A stretch of 53,348 bases of DNA, taken from NCBI RefSeq assembly GCF_004357985.1, contig NZ_SMTF01000020.1, forward strand, positions 1-53,348, in the 5' to 3' direction. This document shows positions 45,554 through 53,348 of the stretch, piece by piece; positions within the stretch are counted from its first letter, which is position 1; each line of letters begins with the position of its first letter. This DNA is from Luteimonas aestuarii (GTDB lineage: Bacteria > Pseudomonadota > Gammaproteobacteria > Xanthomonadales > Xanthomonadaceae). The translations under genes and the position numbers were made by a program. Under the pieces are notes generated by a model. It had not been told where the DNA came from. It was given only the letters and a program-made list of their open reading frames with translations, and did no database searches.

Positions 45554-46900
45554 ATGCATCACTTCCCCCGCAACTCCCGCCATTCGCTCCTGGCCCTCGC
45601 CGTCACCGGTGCGCTGGTGTTCGCTTCGAATGCACACGCCGCAGGTTTCCAGCTGAAGGAAAACAGCGTGCGCTCGATGGGCAGTGCCTTCGCCGGCACC
45701 GCCGCCAAGACCGGCGACTCGTCCGTCGTCGCCAACAACCCCGCGGTGATGACGCAGTTCGAAGGCAACACCTTCCAGATCGACGTCACCGCGATCGACC
45801 TCAGCTACGAATTCGAAGGCACGGCCACCGATGCCTTCGGCCGCCCCATGACGGGCAGCAACGGCGGCGACGCCGGCGGGCTGACGCCGGTGCCGGCGAT
45901 GTCCTACATCCGTAAGTTCGACAACGGACTGGCGTTCGGCGCCATGGTCAGCGCGCCGTTCGGCCTGAAGACCGAATACGAGGATGGCTGGGTGGGTCGC
46001 TACTTCGCGCACACCTCCGACGTGCGCATCGTCGACCTCACGCTGTCGGGCGCGATCGACCTGAGCGACCGCTTTTCGGTAGGCATCGGCCTGATCGCTT
46101 CGCGCGCGGACGTGACCCTGTCGCGTTCGATCGACTTCGGCACGCTGCTGTATTCCAACCCGGCGACGCGACCGCTGCCGTTCGCGCAGCCGCAGGCCGC
46201 CGACGGTTTCGTCTCGGTCGAAGGTGCCGAGAACGGCTTCGGCTGGCTGGTCGGCATGCACTTCCGCCCGACCGACAACGTTGCGCTGGGCGTGAGCTAC
46301 CGCTCCGAGATCGACTACGAACTCACGGGAACGGCCGACTGGACCGTTCCGGGCAACGTCGCCGCCGTGTTCGGCAGCAGCCCGGCCACGGCCGCGCTGT
46401 TCCAGGATGGCAACGTCACCGCCGACCTGACCACCCCGTCGATCCTGCAGGTCGGCGCGACCTGGCAGGCGACCGACCGCTTCGCGGTGATGGGCAGCTG
46501 GGCGCGCACGGGCTGGGAGTCGCTGCGCGAGGTGCGCATCCGGTTCGAGAACCCGGACCCGGACGCGGTGGAACCGTTCGACTGGAAGAACACCAACTTC
46601 TACTCGCTGGGCGCCGAGTTCAAGCTCAACGATGCCTGGACGCTGCGCGGCGGCGTGGCCTACGACGAGACCCCGACCAGCATCGAGCACCGCACCCCGC
46701 GCCTGCCCGACGACGACCGCACCTGGTATTCGATCGGTGCCACCTGGCAGGCCAGCGACGCACTGGACATCAACTTCGGCTTCACCCACATCAAGCCGGA
46801 TGATCCGAGGATCGACATCACCGAGGGCGGCACCCGCATCGCCGGCCCGTACAGCGGCAGCGCCAATCTCTATGGCGTCTCGGCGCAGTACCGCTTCTGA
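45554..46900 (+). CDS. FadL/TodX-family outer membrane transporter
   Basis: 448 residues from MHHFPRNSRHSLLALAVTG; GGAGAG lies 9 nt upstream. Signal peptide ends ...SNAHA. The mature N-terminus AGFQLKENSVRSMGSAFAGTAA...VVANNPAVMTQF is the FadL plug with its NPA motif. The rest has alternating strands of a 14-stranded barrel, ending in the terminal aromatic ...SAQYRF. It carries long-chain fatty acids or other hydrophobic compounds across the outer membrane. Confidence 0.94.
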   Translation: MHHFPRNSRHSLLALAVTGALVFASNAHAAGFQLKENSVRSMGSAFAGTAAKTGDSSVVANNPAVMTQFEGNTFQIDVTAIDLSYEFEGTATDAFGRPMTGSNGGDAGGLTPVPAMSYIRKFDNGLAFGAMVSAPFGLKTEYEDGWVGRYFAHTSDVRIVDLTLSGAIDLSDRFSVGIGLIASRADVTLSRSIDFGTLLYSNPATRPLPFAQPQAADGFVSVEGAENGFGWLVGMHFRPTDNVALGVSYRSEIDYELTGTADWTVPGNVAAVFGSSPATAALFQDGNVTADLTTPSILQVGATWQATDRFAVMGSWARTGWESLREVRIRFENPDPDAVEPFDWKNTNFYSLGAEFKLNDAWTLRGGVAYDETPTSIEHRTPRLPDDDRTWYSIGATWQASDALDINFGFTHIKPDDPRIDITEGGTRIAGPYSGSANLYGVSAQYRF

Positions 46901-46924
46901 CCGAAGCTGTCGGTGCCAACGAAA

Positions 46925-46945
46925 AAGCCCCGCATCCGCGGGGCT
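46925..46945. terminator. Bidirectional terminator between fadL-type gene and putA
   Basis: AGCCCCGC-ATCC-GCGGGGCT stem. Plus-strand tail TCTTTCGTTTT serves the porin gene; minus-strand tail TTTTTCG serves putA. Confidence 0.85.
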
Positions 46946-46972
46946 CTTTCGTTTTGGACCGTGCGTGAGTCG

Positions 46973-49900
46973 TCAGTCGCCCAGCGTCAGCAGCGAGGCG
47001 TTGCCGCCAGCGGCGGTGGTGTTGATGGTCACCGTCTTCTCGGTGGCGAAGCGCGGCAGGTAGTGCGGGCCGCCGGCCTTGGGGCCGGTGCCGGACAGGT
47101 TCTGCCCGCCGAAGGGCTGCACGCCGACCACCGCGCCGATCTGGTTGCGGTTGACGTACACGTTGCCCACCTTCGCGCGCTGCACGATGCGCTCGACGGT
47201 TTCGTCGATGCGCGAGTGGATGCCCAGCGTCAACCCGTAGCCGGTGGCGTTGATGGCATCGACCACGGCGTCCAGCTCGTCGGCCTTCCAGCGGATCACG
47301 TGCAGCGCCGGACCGAAGTTCTCGCGGGTAAGCTGCGACAGCGACTGCAGCTCCCACGCGCGCGGCAGGAAGAAGGTGCCGTGGGCGATGCCGTCGTTCG
47401 ACGGCGCGGTGGCGATGGGTTTGGCGATGGCGGCCATCTTCGCGGCGTGGTCGTCGAGCAGCTCGAGCGCATCGCCATCGATCACCGGGCCGACGTCGGT
47501 CGACAGCAGGCCGGGGTCGCCGACGCTGAGTTCGGCCATCGCGCCGGCGATCATGTCGACGACCTTGTCGGCGATGTCGTCCTGCACGAACAGCACGCGC
47601 GCCGCCGAGCAGCGCTGGCCGGCGGAAGTGAATGCCGAGGCGAGCGCATCCTTGACCAGCTGTTCCGGCAGCGAGGAAGAGTCCGCGATCAGCGCGTTCT
47701 GGCCGCCGGTCTCGGCGATCAGCACGCCGATGGCGGCATCGCGTGCGGCCAGCGCACGATTGATCGCGCGCGCGGTGTCGGTGGAGCCGGTGAAGGCAAC
47801 GCCGGCGACGCGCGGATCCTTGGTCAGTGCGGCGCCGACGGTGGCGCCGTCGCCGGGCAGGAACTGCAGCACGGCTTCGGGAATGCCGGCTTCGTGCAGC
47901 AGTTTCACCGCGGCATGGGCGACCAGGTTGGTCTGCTCGGCGGGCTTCGCGATCACGCTGTTGCCTGCGGCCAGTGCCGCGGCGACCTGTCCTGCGAAGA
48001 TCGCCAGCGGGAAGTTCCACGGGCTGATGCAGACGAACACGCCGCGGCCGCAGAGTTGCAGCGCGTTGGACTCGCCGGTCGGGCCGGGCAGCGGATGCGG
48101 CACGAAATCGGTGCGCGCCTGCGCGGCGTAATAGCGCAGGAAATCCACCGCTTCGCGCACTTCGGCGACGCCGTCCGGGATCGTCTTGCCGGCCTCCTTC
48201 GTGCACAGCGCGATGTACTGCGGCATGCGTTGCTCCAGCAGGTCGGCGGCGTGCTCGAGGATCGCGGCGCGCGAGGCGGCGGGCGTGGCGTCCCACGCCG
48301 GCTGCGCGGCGACCGCGTTCTGCAGCGCCTTCTCCACGGTGGCGCTGTCGGCGGCCTTCCACTGGCCGACGCGTTGGCGACGGTCGGCGGGATTGGTGAC
48401 GGCGATGTCGGGCCCGCCGAGGGTGGCGCCCGGCACCAGGGGTTCGGCGCGCCAGTCGGCGGTGGCCGCGGCGACCTGTTCGGCGAGCGTGCGCAACTGG
48501 TCGTCGTTGGCGAGGTTGATGCCCATGGAATTGTTCCTGTCGGAGCCTTGGCTGCGGTACAGATCGACCGGCAGCGGGATGCGGGGATGCGGGATGGCCT
48601 CGAAGCCGGCCACGACGTCGACCGGGTCGCGCACCAGGTCGTCGATGGACACGTCCTCGTCGCTGATGCGGTTGACGAAGCTGGAGTTGGCGCCGTTCTC
48701 CAGCAGGCGCCGCACCAGGTACGGCAGCAGGTCTTCGTGCGAACCGACCGGGGCGTACACGCGGCAGGGCACGTCCAGGCGGTCGGTGGGGATCACCTCG
48801 GCATAGAGGTCGTCGCCCATGCCGTGGAGTTTCTGGAATTCAAACGCATGCGCTTGCGTTTGCTCCCTCCCCCGTTCACGGGGGAGGGTTGGGGTGGGGG
48901 CAGCCCCAGCAGCATCGCGGCCCGACTCGCCCCCATCCCCGACCCTTCCCCCGTGGACGGGGGAAGGGGGCAGTGCCGCGGGGGAAGGAAGCAACGCCCC
49001 CGCCATCCGATGGATCGCCGCGATCGTCTGCGCGTTGTGGGTGGCGAACATCGGGTAGATCGCGTCGGTGTTCGACAACAGCTTCGCCGCGTTGGCCAGG
49101 TAGCTGACGTCGGTGTTGGGTTTGCGCGTGAACACCGGATACACCGGGTGGCCGTCGACCTGCGCGCGCTTGACCTCGCTGTCCCAGTAGGCGCCCTTGA
49201 CCAGCCGCACCGGGATGCGGCGGCCGTGGCGGCGGGCGAGGTCGGCGATCCAGTCGATCACCAGCGGCGCGCGCTTCTGGTAGGCCTGCACCACGATGCC
49301 GAAACCGTTCCAGCCGGCCAGCGATGCGTCGTTCCACGCGGCCTCGATCACGTCCAGCGACAGTTCGAGCCGGTCGGATTCCTCGGCATCGATGGTCAGG
49401 CCGATGTGGTAGTCCTTGGCCTGGCGTGCCAGCTGGTTGAGGCGCGGCGCCAGTTCGGCCAGCACGCGGGCGCGCTTGGCGTGTTCGTAGCGCGGGTGCA
49501 GCGCCGACAGCTTGACCGAGATCGACGGCGCGGTGATTTCATCGCTGAAGGGGCCGGTGCGTCCGATGGCGTCGATCGCGTCGCTGTAGGCCTTGAGGTA
49601 GCGGTCGGCGTCGCGCTGGGTCAGCGCGGCCTCGCCCAGCATGTCGAACGAGTAGCGGTAGGCGGCGTTGCCGCCCTTGCGGCTGCGCGCCAGCGCTTCG
49701 GAAATCGTGCGGCCCATGACGAACTGGTGGCCCATGATCCGCATCGCCTGGCGCACGGCCAGGCGGATCACCGGCTCGCCGACGCGGCCGACCAGCCGCT
49801 TGAAGGCGTTGTGCACGTCGCGCTTGGTGTCGTCGGCCAGGTCCACCAGCCGTCCGGTCAGCATCAGGCCCCAGGTGGAGGCGTTGACCAGCACCGAATC

Positions 49901-50284
49901 GGACTGGCCCATGTGCCGCTTCCAGTCGGCCTCGCCCAGCTTGTCGCGGATCAGCTTGTCGGCGGTGTCCTGGTCCGGGATGCGCAGCAGCGCCTCCGCC
50001 ACGCACATCAGCAACACGCCCTCCTCGCTGCCCAGGTCGTACTGGCGCATGAAGGCCTCGATGGCGCCCTGGTCGGCGGTGCGTGCGCGCACCCGGCGGA
50101 CCAGATCGGTGGCCGTGGCGTGGATGGCCTCGCGGTCGGCTTGGCCCCAGCCCGGCGCCGGTTGCCGCGCCACGGCGAGCAAAGCGCCGACATGGGCGGC
50201 CTCATCGAGGCACCAGCCGGCGGTGATCGCGGCGCGCACCGGCGAGGGCGGCGAGGGCAGCTCGGACGACAGGATCGGGCTCAA
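46973..50284 (-). CDS. putA: Bifunctional proline dehydrogenase / P5C dehydrogenase, with internal palindromic insert
   Basis: 1103 residues from a TTG start (MSPILSSELPSPPSPV); no better start is seen. It converts proline to glutamate. The FAD proline dehydrogenase barrel spans about 150-600 (VKGAYWDSEVKRAQ, MFATHNAQTIAAI, FEFQKLHGMGDDL, RVYAPVGSHEDLLPYLVRRLLENGANSSFV). The NAD aldehyde dehydrogenase spans about 650-1090, with AGQRCSAARVLF holding the nucleophilic Cys and ETGGQNALI the Glu. No N-terminal ribbon-helix-helix is apparent. Residues about 430-480 are extra: a low-complexity stretch from two facing palindromes, where E. coli PutA has only about 7 residues. Confidence 0.96.
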   Translation of the reverse strand: MSPILSSELPSPPSPVRAAITAGWCLDEAAHVGALLAVARQPAPGWGQADREAIHATATDLVRRVRARTADQGAIEAFMRQYDLGSEEGVLLMCVAEALLRIPDQDTADKLIRDKLGEADWKRHMGQSDSVLVNASTWGLMLTGRLVDLADDTKRDVHNAFKRLVGRVGEPVIRLAVRQAMRIMGHQFVMGRTISEALARSRKGGNAAYRYSFDMLGEAALTQRDADRYLKAYSDAIDAIGRTGPFSDEITAPSISVKLSALHPRYEHAKRARVLAELAPRLNQLARQAKDYHIGLTIDAEESDRLELSLDVIEAAWNDASLAGWNGFGIVVQAYQKRAPLVIDWIADLARRHGRRIPVRLVKGAYWDSEVKRAQVDGHPVYPVFTRKPNTDVSYLANAAKLLSNTDAIYPMFATHNAQTIAAIHRMAGALLPSPAALPPSPVHGGRVGDGGESGRDAAGAAPTPTLPRERGREQTQAHAFEFQKLHGMGDDLYAEVIPTDRLDVPCRVYAPVGSHEDLLPYLVRRLLENGANSSFVNRISDEDVSIDDLVRDPVDVVAGFEAIPHPRIPLPVDLYRSQGSDRNNSMGINLANDDQLRTLAEQVAAATADWRAEPLVPGATLGGPDIAVTNPADRRQRVGQWKAADSATVEKALQNAVAAQPAWDATPAASRAAILEHAADLLEQRMPQYIALCTKEAGKTIPDGVAEVREAVDFLRYYAAQARTDFVPHPLPGPTGESNALQLCGRGVFVCISPWNFPLAIFAGQVAAALAAGNSVIAKPAEQTNLVAHAAVKLLHEAGIPEAVLQFLPGDGATVGAALTKDPRVAGVAFTGSTDTARAINRALAARDAAIGVLIAETGGQNALIADSSSLPEQLVKDALASAFTSAGQRCSAARVLFVQDDIADKVVDMIAGAMAELSVGDPGLLSTDVGPVIDGDALELLDDHAAKMAAIAKPIATAPSNDGIAHGTFFLPRAWELQSLSQLTRENFGPALHVIRWKADELDAVVDAINATGYGLTLGIHSRIDETVERIVQRAKVGNVYVNRNQIGAVVGVQPFGGQNLSGTGPKAGGPHYLPRFATEKTVTINTTAAGGNASLLTLGD
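48865..48968. repeat. Two facing CCCTCCCCC palindromes inserted in frame within putA
   Basis: A plus copy (CCCTCCCCC-GTTCAC-GGGGGAGGG, 48865-48888, then TTGGGGTGGGGG) faces a minus copy (48943-48968, CCCTTCCCCC-GTGGAC-GGGGGAAGGG, preceded by CCCCCATCCCCG). The reading frame stays open and is translated as LPPSPVHGGRVGDGGE and APTPTLPRERGRE. Confidence 0.92.
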
Positions 50285-50558
50285 GAGGGGCGTGCCATGC
50301 GTCTGGGAGCGCGAATTCTAGTCGTTCGCAGCGCCGGCCGGTGCCGCCGAACGGGCCGTGGAACCACGCGTTCGCGCCCGGCCTGATGGCTTCGGCTTGC
50401 CGCTGATCCCCGCGCCCCGCTACCATTTGCGGGTTTTCGCGCCCTCGTCCAGGCGGGTGCGCGGTCCGTTTTACCCGTTTCCATCCGGTCCGGCACGGTG
50501 CCGGTCAGTTCCGCTGGCGGCCATCCGGCCGCGACCGATGACAGTTGGGGTCTAGGCA

Positions 50559-51485
50559 ATGATGCAGGCGCGTTTCTTGCGGTGGGGGATGGCGGTGGCG
50601 GCGTGCGCACCCCTGGCGGCACTGGCTCAATCGGCGGACCCGAAGCCGTGGCAGCTGAACATGGGCCGGGGCGTCACCACCTCCGCCCAGCACGCGTACG
50701 ACGCCCACATGCTGGCCATGTGGATCTGTATCGCCATCGGCATCCTGGTGTTCGGTGCCATGGGCTACGCGATGTTCCGGTTCCGCCATTCCAAGGGCGC
50801 GGTGCCGGACACCAACTTCACCCACAGCACCAAGCTGGAAATCGTGTGGACCGTGGTGCCGATCATCCTGCTGGTGATCATGGCCGTGCCGGCCACCACC
50901 AAGCTGATCGCCATGTACGACACCCGCGATTCGGAAATGACCGTCAAGGTCACCGGCATCCAGTGGATGTGGAAGTACGAATACCTGGGCGAAGGCGTGG
51001 AGATCACCAGCCGGCTCGACCGCGAAAGCGACCGACTGCGCCAGAACCGTGACACCAGCCGCGCCGAACTGGACGCCCACGGCCACTACCTGCTGGACGT
51101 GGACAACGCGCTGGTGCTGCCCACCAACACCAAGGTGCGCTTCGTCATCACCGCCGACGACGTGATCCACTCCTGGTGGGTGCCCGCCCTGGGCTGGAAG
51201 CAGGACGCCATCCCGGGCCTGGTCAACGAGGCCTGGACCGAGATCCTGGAGCCGGGCGTGTACCGTGGCCAGTGCGCCGAGCTGTGCGGCAAGGACCACG
51301 GCTTCATGCCGATCGTCGTGCGCGCGCTGCCGCGCGACGAGTTCGATGCCTGGCTGGCCGCCGAGAAGGCAGGCAACGCCCCGGCCGATGCCGTGCCGGC
51401 TGCCCCCGCGGACGACGCGGCCGTGGATGCGGTCGACGCCACCGCGCAAGCCATTCCTGCCCCCGCCGCCACGCCGGCCGGCTGA
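50559..51485 (+). CDS. ctaC: Cytochrome c oxidase subunit II
   Basis: 308 residues. Signal peptide (MMQARFLRWGMAVAACAPLAALA), two membrane helices, then the cupredoxin domain with WMWKYEY electron-entry aromatics, HSWWVPALG and the CuA site CAELCGKDHGFM. An Ala/Asp/Pro tail of about 45 residues lacks a haem c motif. It passes electrons from cytochrome c to subunit I. It is divergent from putA across 274 bp and is first gene of the oxidase operon. Confidence 0.96.
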   Translation: MMQARFLRWGMAVAACAPLAALAQSADPKPWQLNMGRGVTTSAQHAYDAHMLAMWICIAIGILVFGAMGYAMFRFRHSKGAVPDTNFTHSTKLEIVWTVVPIILLVIMAVPATTKLIAMYDTRDSEMTVKVTGIQWMWKYEYLGEGVEITSRLDRESDRLRQNRDTSRAELDAHGHYLLDVDNALVLPTNTKVRFVITADDVIHSWWVPALGWKQDAIPGLVNEAWTEILEPGVYRGQCAELCGKDHGFMPIVVRALPRDEFDAWLAAEKAGNAPADAVPAAPADDAAVDAVDATAQAIPAPAATPAG

Positions 51486-51509
51486 TCGCATTCCCGAGGT
51501 CGACAGTCC

Positions 51510-53135
51510 ATGTCCACGCATACCGCCACCGCAGAACACCACCAGCCGACCGACGAACACGGCCACCAGCAGGGCTTCGTCGAGCGCTGGTTCTTCTCCA
51601 CGAACCACAAGGACATCGGCACGCTGTACCTGCTGTTCTCGTTCGTGATGTTCATCATCGGCGCCGGCATGAGCGTGATCATCCGCGCCGAGCTGATGTC
51701 GCCGGGCCTGCAGCACGTCAGCCCGATGTTCTTCAACCAGATGACCACCATGCATGCGCTGGTGATGATCTTCGGCGGCGTCATGCCGGCCTTCGTGGGC
51801 CTGGCCAACTGGATGATCCCGCTGCAGATCGGCGCGCCGGACATGGCGCTGCCGCGCATGAACAACTGGTCGTTCTGGATCCTGCCGTTCGCCTTCACCA
51901 TGCTGCTGATGACGCTGTTCCTGCCGGGCGGCGGCCCCGCCGGCGGCTGGACGCTGTATCCGCCGCTGTCGCTGCAGGGCGGCTACAACGTGGCCTTCGT
52001 CATCTTCGCCATCCACATGATGGGCATCAGCTCGATCATGGGCGCGATCAACGTGATCGCCACCATCCTCAACATGCGTGCCCCGGGCGTGGACCTGCTG
52101 AAGATGCCGATCTTCTGCTGGACCTGGCTGATCACCGCGTTCCTGCTGATCGCGGTGATGCCGGTGCTGGCCGGCGCGGTGACCATGCTGCTGACCGACA
52201 AGTTCTTCGCCACCAGCTTCTTCAACGCGGCCGGCGGCGGCGACCCGGTGATGTTCCAGCACATCTTCTGGTTCTTCGGGCACCCCGAGGTCTACATCAT
52301 GATCCTGCCGGCGTTCGGCATCGTGTCGGAGATCATCCCGACCTTCAGCCGCAAGCCGCTGTTCGGTTACCAGGCGATGGTGTACGCCACCGCGTCGATC
52401 GCGTTCCTGTCGTTCATCGTGTGGGCGCACCACATGTTCACGGTGGGCATGCCGCTGGGCGGCGAGATCTACTTCATGTTCGCGACCATGCTGATCGCGA
52501 TCCCCACCGGCGTGAAGGTGTTCAACTGGGTCAGCACCATGTGGCGCGGCTCGATCAGTTTCGAGTCGCCGATGCTGTGGTCGATCGCGTTCGTAATCCT
52601 GTTCACCATCGGCGGCTTCTCCGGACTGATGCTGGCCATCGTGCCGGCGGACTTCCAGTACCACGACACCTACTTCGTGGTCGCGCACTTCCACTACGTG
52701 CTGGTGACTGGCGCGCTGTTCGGCATCATCGCCGCGGTGTACTACTGGTGGCCGAAGTGGACCGGGCGCATGTACAACGAGTTCTGGGCCAAGGTGCACT
52801 TCTGGTGGACCATCGTGTTCGTGAACCTGCTGTTCTTCCCGCAGCACTTCCTGGGCCTGGCCGGCATGCCGCGCCGCATCCCGGACTACAACGTGGTGTT
52901 CGCGGACTGGAACCTGATCAGTTCGATCGGCGCGTTCGGCATGTTCGCCACGCCGTTCATGATGTTCGCGGTGCTGTACCACTCGCTGAAGCACGGCGCC
53001 CCGGCGCCGGCGCGCCCGTGGGAAGCCGCGCGCGGCCTGGAGTGGACCGTGCCGTCGCCGGCGCCGCACCACACCTTCGGCACGCCGCCGAAGATCCGCG
53101 ACGGCGACCTCGCCCACGGCGACATCACGCATTGA
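51510..53135 (+). CDS. ctaD: Cytochrome c oxidase subunit I
   Basis: 541 residues, twelve membrane helices. It begins with the usual WFFSTNHKDIGTLYLLF. Haem a and CuB ligands: MTTMHALVMIFGG, FWFFGHPEVYIMILPAFG (His-Tyr crosslink pair), WAHHMFTVG and VVAHFHYVLVTGALFG. The proton-channel Asn/Asp region GLANWMIPLQIGAPDMALPRMNNWSFW is intact. It is the aa3-type proton-pumping oxidase core, 24 bp after ctaC. Confidence 0.98.
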   Translation: MSTHTATAEHHQPTDEHGHQQGFVERWFFSTNHKDIGTLYLLFSFVMFIIGAGMSVIIRAELMSPGLQHVSPMFFNQMTTMHALVMIFGGVMPAFVGLANWMIPLQIGAPDMALPRMNNWSFWILPFAFTMLLMTLFLPGGGPAGGWTLYPPLSLQGGYNVAFVIFAIHMMGISSIMGAINVIATILNMRAPGVDLLKMPIFCWTWLITAFLLIAVMPVLAGAVTMLLTDKFFATSFFNAAGGGDPVMFQHIFWFFGHPEVYIMILPAFGIVSEIIPTFSRKPLFGYQAMVYATASIAFLSFIVWAHHMFTVGMPLGGEIYFMFATMLIAIPTGVKVFNWVSTMWRGSISFESPMLWSIAFVILFTIGGFSGLMLAIVPADFQYHDTYFVVAHFHYVLVTGALFGIIAAVYYWWPKWTGRMYNEFWAKVHFWWTIVFVNLLFFPQHFLGLAGMPRRIPDYNVVFADWNLISSIGAFGMFATPFMMFAVLYHSLKHGAPAPARPWEAARGLEWTVPSPAPHHTFGTPPKIRDGDLAHGDITH

Positions 53136-53154
53136 CGCGCAACCCTCTGAGACG

Positions 53155-53298
53155 ATGCAGGCCATGACCCTCCCGCCACCGGATGCCGATGAGCTCGCCC
53201 TGCGCCGCAAGCGCGCGGTGCGCACGGCGGCGGTCGTGGGCGGCATTGCCATCGCGATCTACGTCGCCTTCATCCTGTCGGGGGTGATCGGCCGATGA
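53155..53298 (+). CDS. Small single-pass membrane protein of the oxidase operon
   Basis: 47 residues from ATG 53155 (MQAMTLPPPDADELALRRKR); a second ATG at 53164 is possible. A charged N-terminus precedes one membrane helix (TAAVVGGIAIAIYVAFILSGV). Its stop overlaps the ctaG start (ATGA). Its size, topology and place between ctaD and ctaG match the small cytochrome oxidase assembly proteins known from proteobacterial oxidase operons. Confidence 0.75.
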   Translation: MQAMTLPPPDADELALRRKRAVRTAAVVGGIAIAIYVAFILSGVIGR

Positions 53299-53348
53299 GC
53301 GCGGGCAAGTTCGGTGTGTTCAAGCTGCTCGCCATCTCGGTGGGCGCG
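53295..53348 (+). CDS. ctaG: Cytochrome c oxidase assembly protein CtaG, N-terminus only
   Basis: Eighteen residues are visible (MSAGKFGVFKLLAISVGA) before the window ends. The start overlaps the preceding stop. The start of a membrane helix and the operon position fit CtaG, which delivers copper to CuB in subunit I. The name rests mainly on position. Confidence 0.6.
   Translation, partial: MSAGKFGVFKLLAISVGA

Noticed and set aside
46913..50386. Plus-strand open frame of 1157 codons opposite putA
   Set aside because: It is the antisense shadow of putA; the translation is His/Gln/Arg-rich with no domain, as GC-rich genes produce on the opposite strand.
50505..53252. Minus-strand open frame of 915 codons opposite ctaC/ctaD
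   Set aside because: Antisense shadow of two clearly identified oxidase subunits; composition is low-complexity His/Arg/Asp.

Overview
The window is a GC-rich chromosomal segment that looks like a member of the Xanthomonadaceae (Lysobacter or Luteimonas type). The basis is gene content and order: engB, cytochrome c4, two dsbA genes and an EEP hydrolase in a row; a plant-type gamma-glutamylcysteine ligase; the tyrS / M23 peptidase / anmK block; and dispersed palindromes typical of that family. No rRNA or tRNA gene and no CRISPR array was seen.

Layout. 1-2.3 kb: end of an accessory module with a DUF2235 (Tle-like) hydrolase and a membrane coiled-coil protein. 2.3-4.4 kb: gpsA, secB and a rhodanese. 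4.5-5.1 kb: dispersed repeat locus I. 5.2-12.0 kb: envelope and redox housekeeping (lipoprotein, EEP hydrolase, two DsbA proteins, cytochrome c4, engB, a VIT-family transporter, gshA). 12.0-13.0 kb: an AT-richer islet with a double-glycine leader peptide gene divergent from an XRE regulator whose own C-terminus resembles a decayed leader. 13.0-18.8 kb: ppc, then a formaldehyde detoxification operon (frmR, frmA, unknown gene, frmB, monooxygenase) preceded by a CsoR/FrmR-type operator. 19-25.5 kb: an ATP-pyrophosphatase, a GST-kappa-like isomerase, two amidohydrolases (one without its metal motif) and AMP nucleosidase.

25.5-29.5 kb: repeat locus II, a cupin, a serine hydrolase and a small gene-cassette array with attC sites but no integrase in view, inserted at the stop codon of anmK. 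29.5-33.6 kb: anmK, mepM-like peptidase and tyrS. 33.7-34.6 kb: repeat locus III, the largest. 34.7-43.4 kb: MgtC-like protein, MAPEG protein, M28 peptidase, a beta-solenoid protein, gpmI, envC and a ctpA-like protease. 43.4-46.9 kb: crcB, small genes, a rhomboid protease and a FadL-type porin. 47-50.3 kb: putA, carrying an in-frame palindromic insertion inside its proline dehydrogenase domain. 50.5 kb to the end: the aa3 cytochrome oxidase operon (ctaC, ctaD, a small membrane protein, start of ctaG).

Most of the window is ordinary core genome. The novel-looking parts are the peptide/XRE islet, the integrase-less cassette array, the palindromes inserted in putA, and a large hairpin-rich intergenic repeat family with compensatory base changes.
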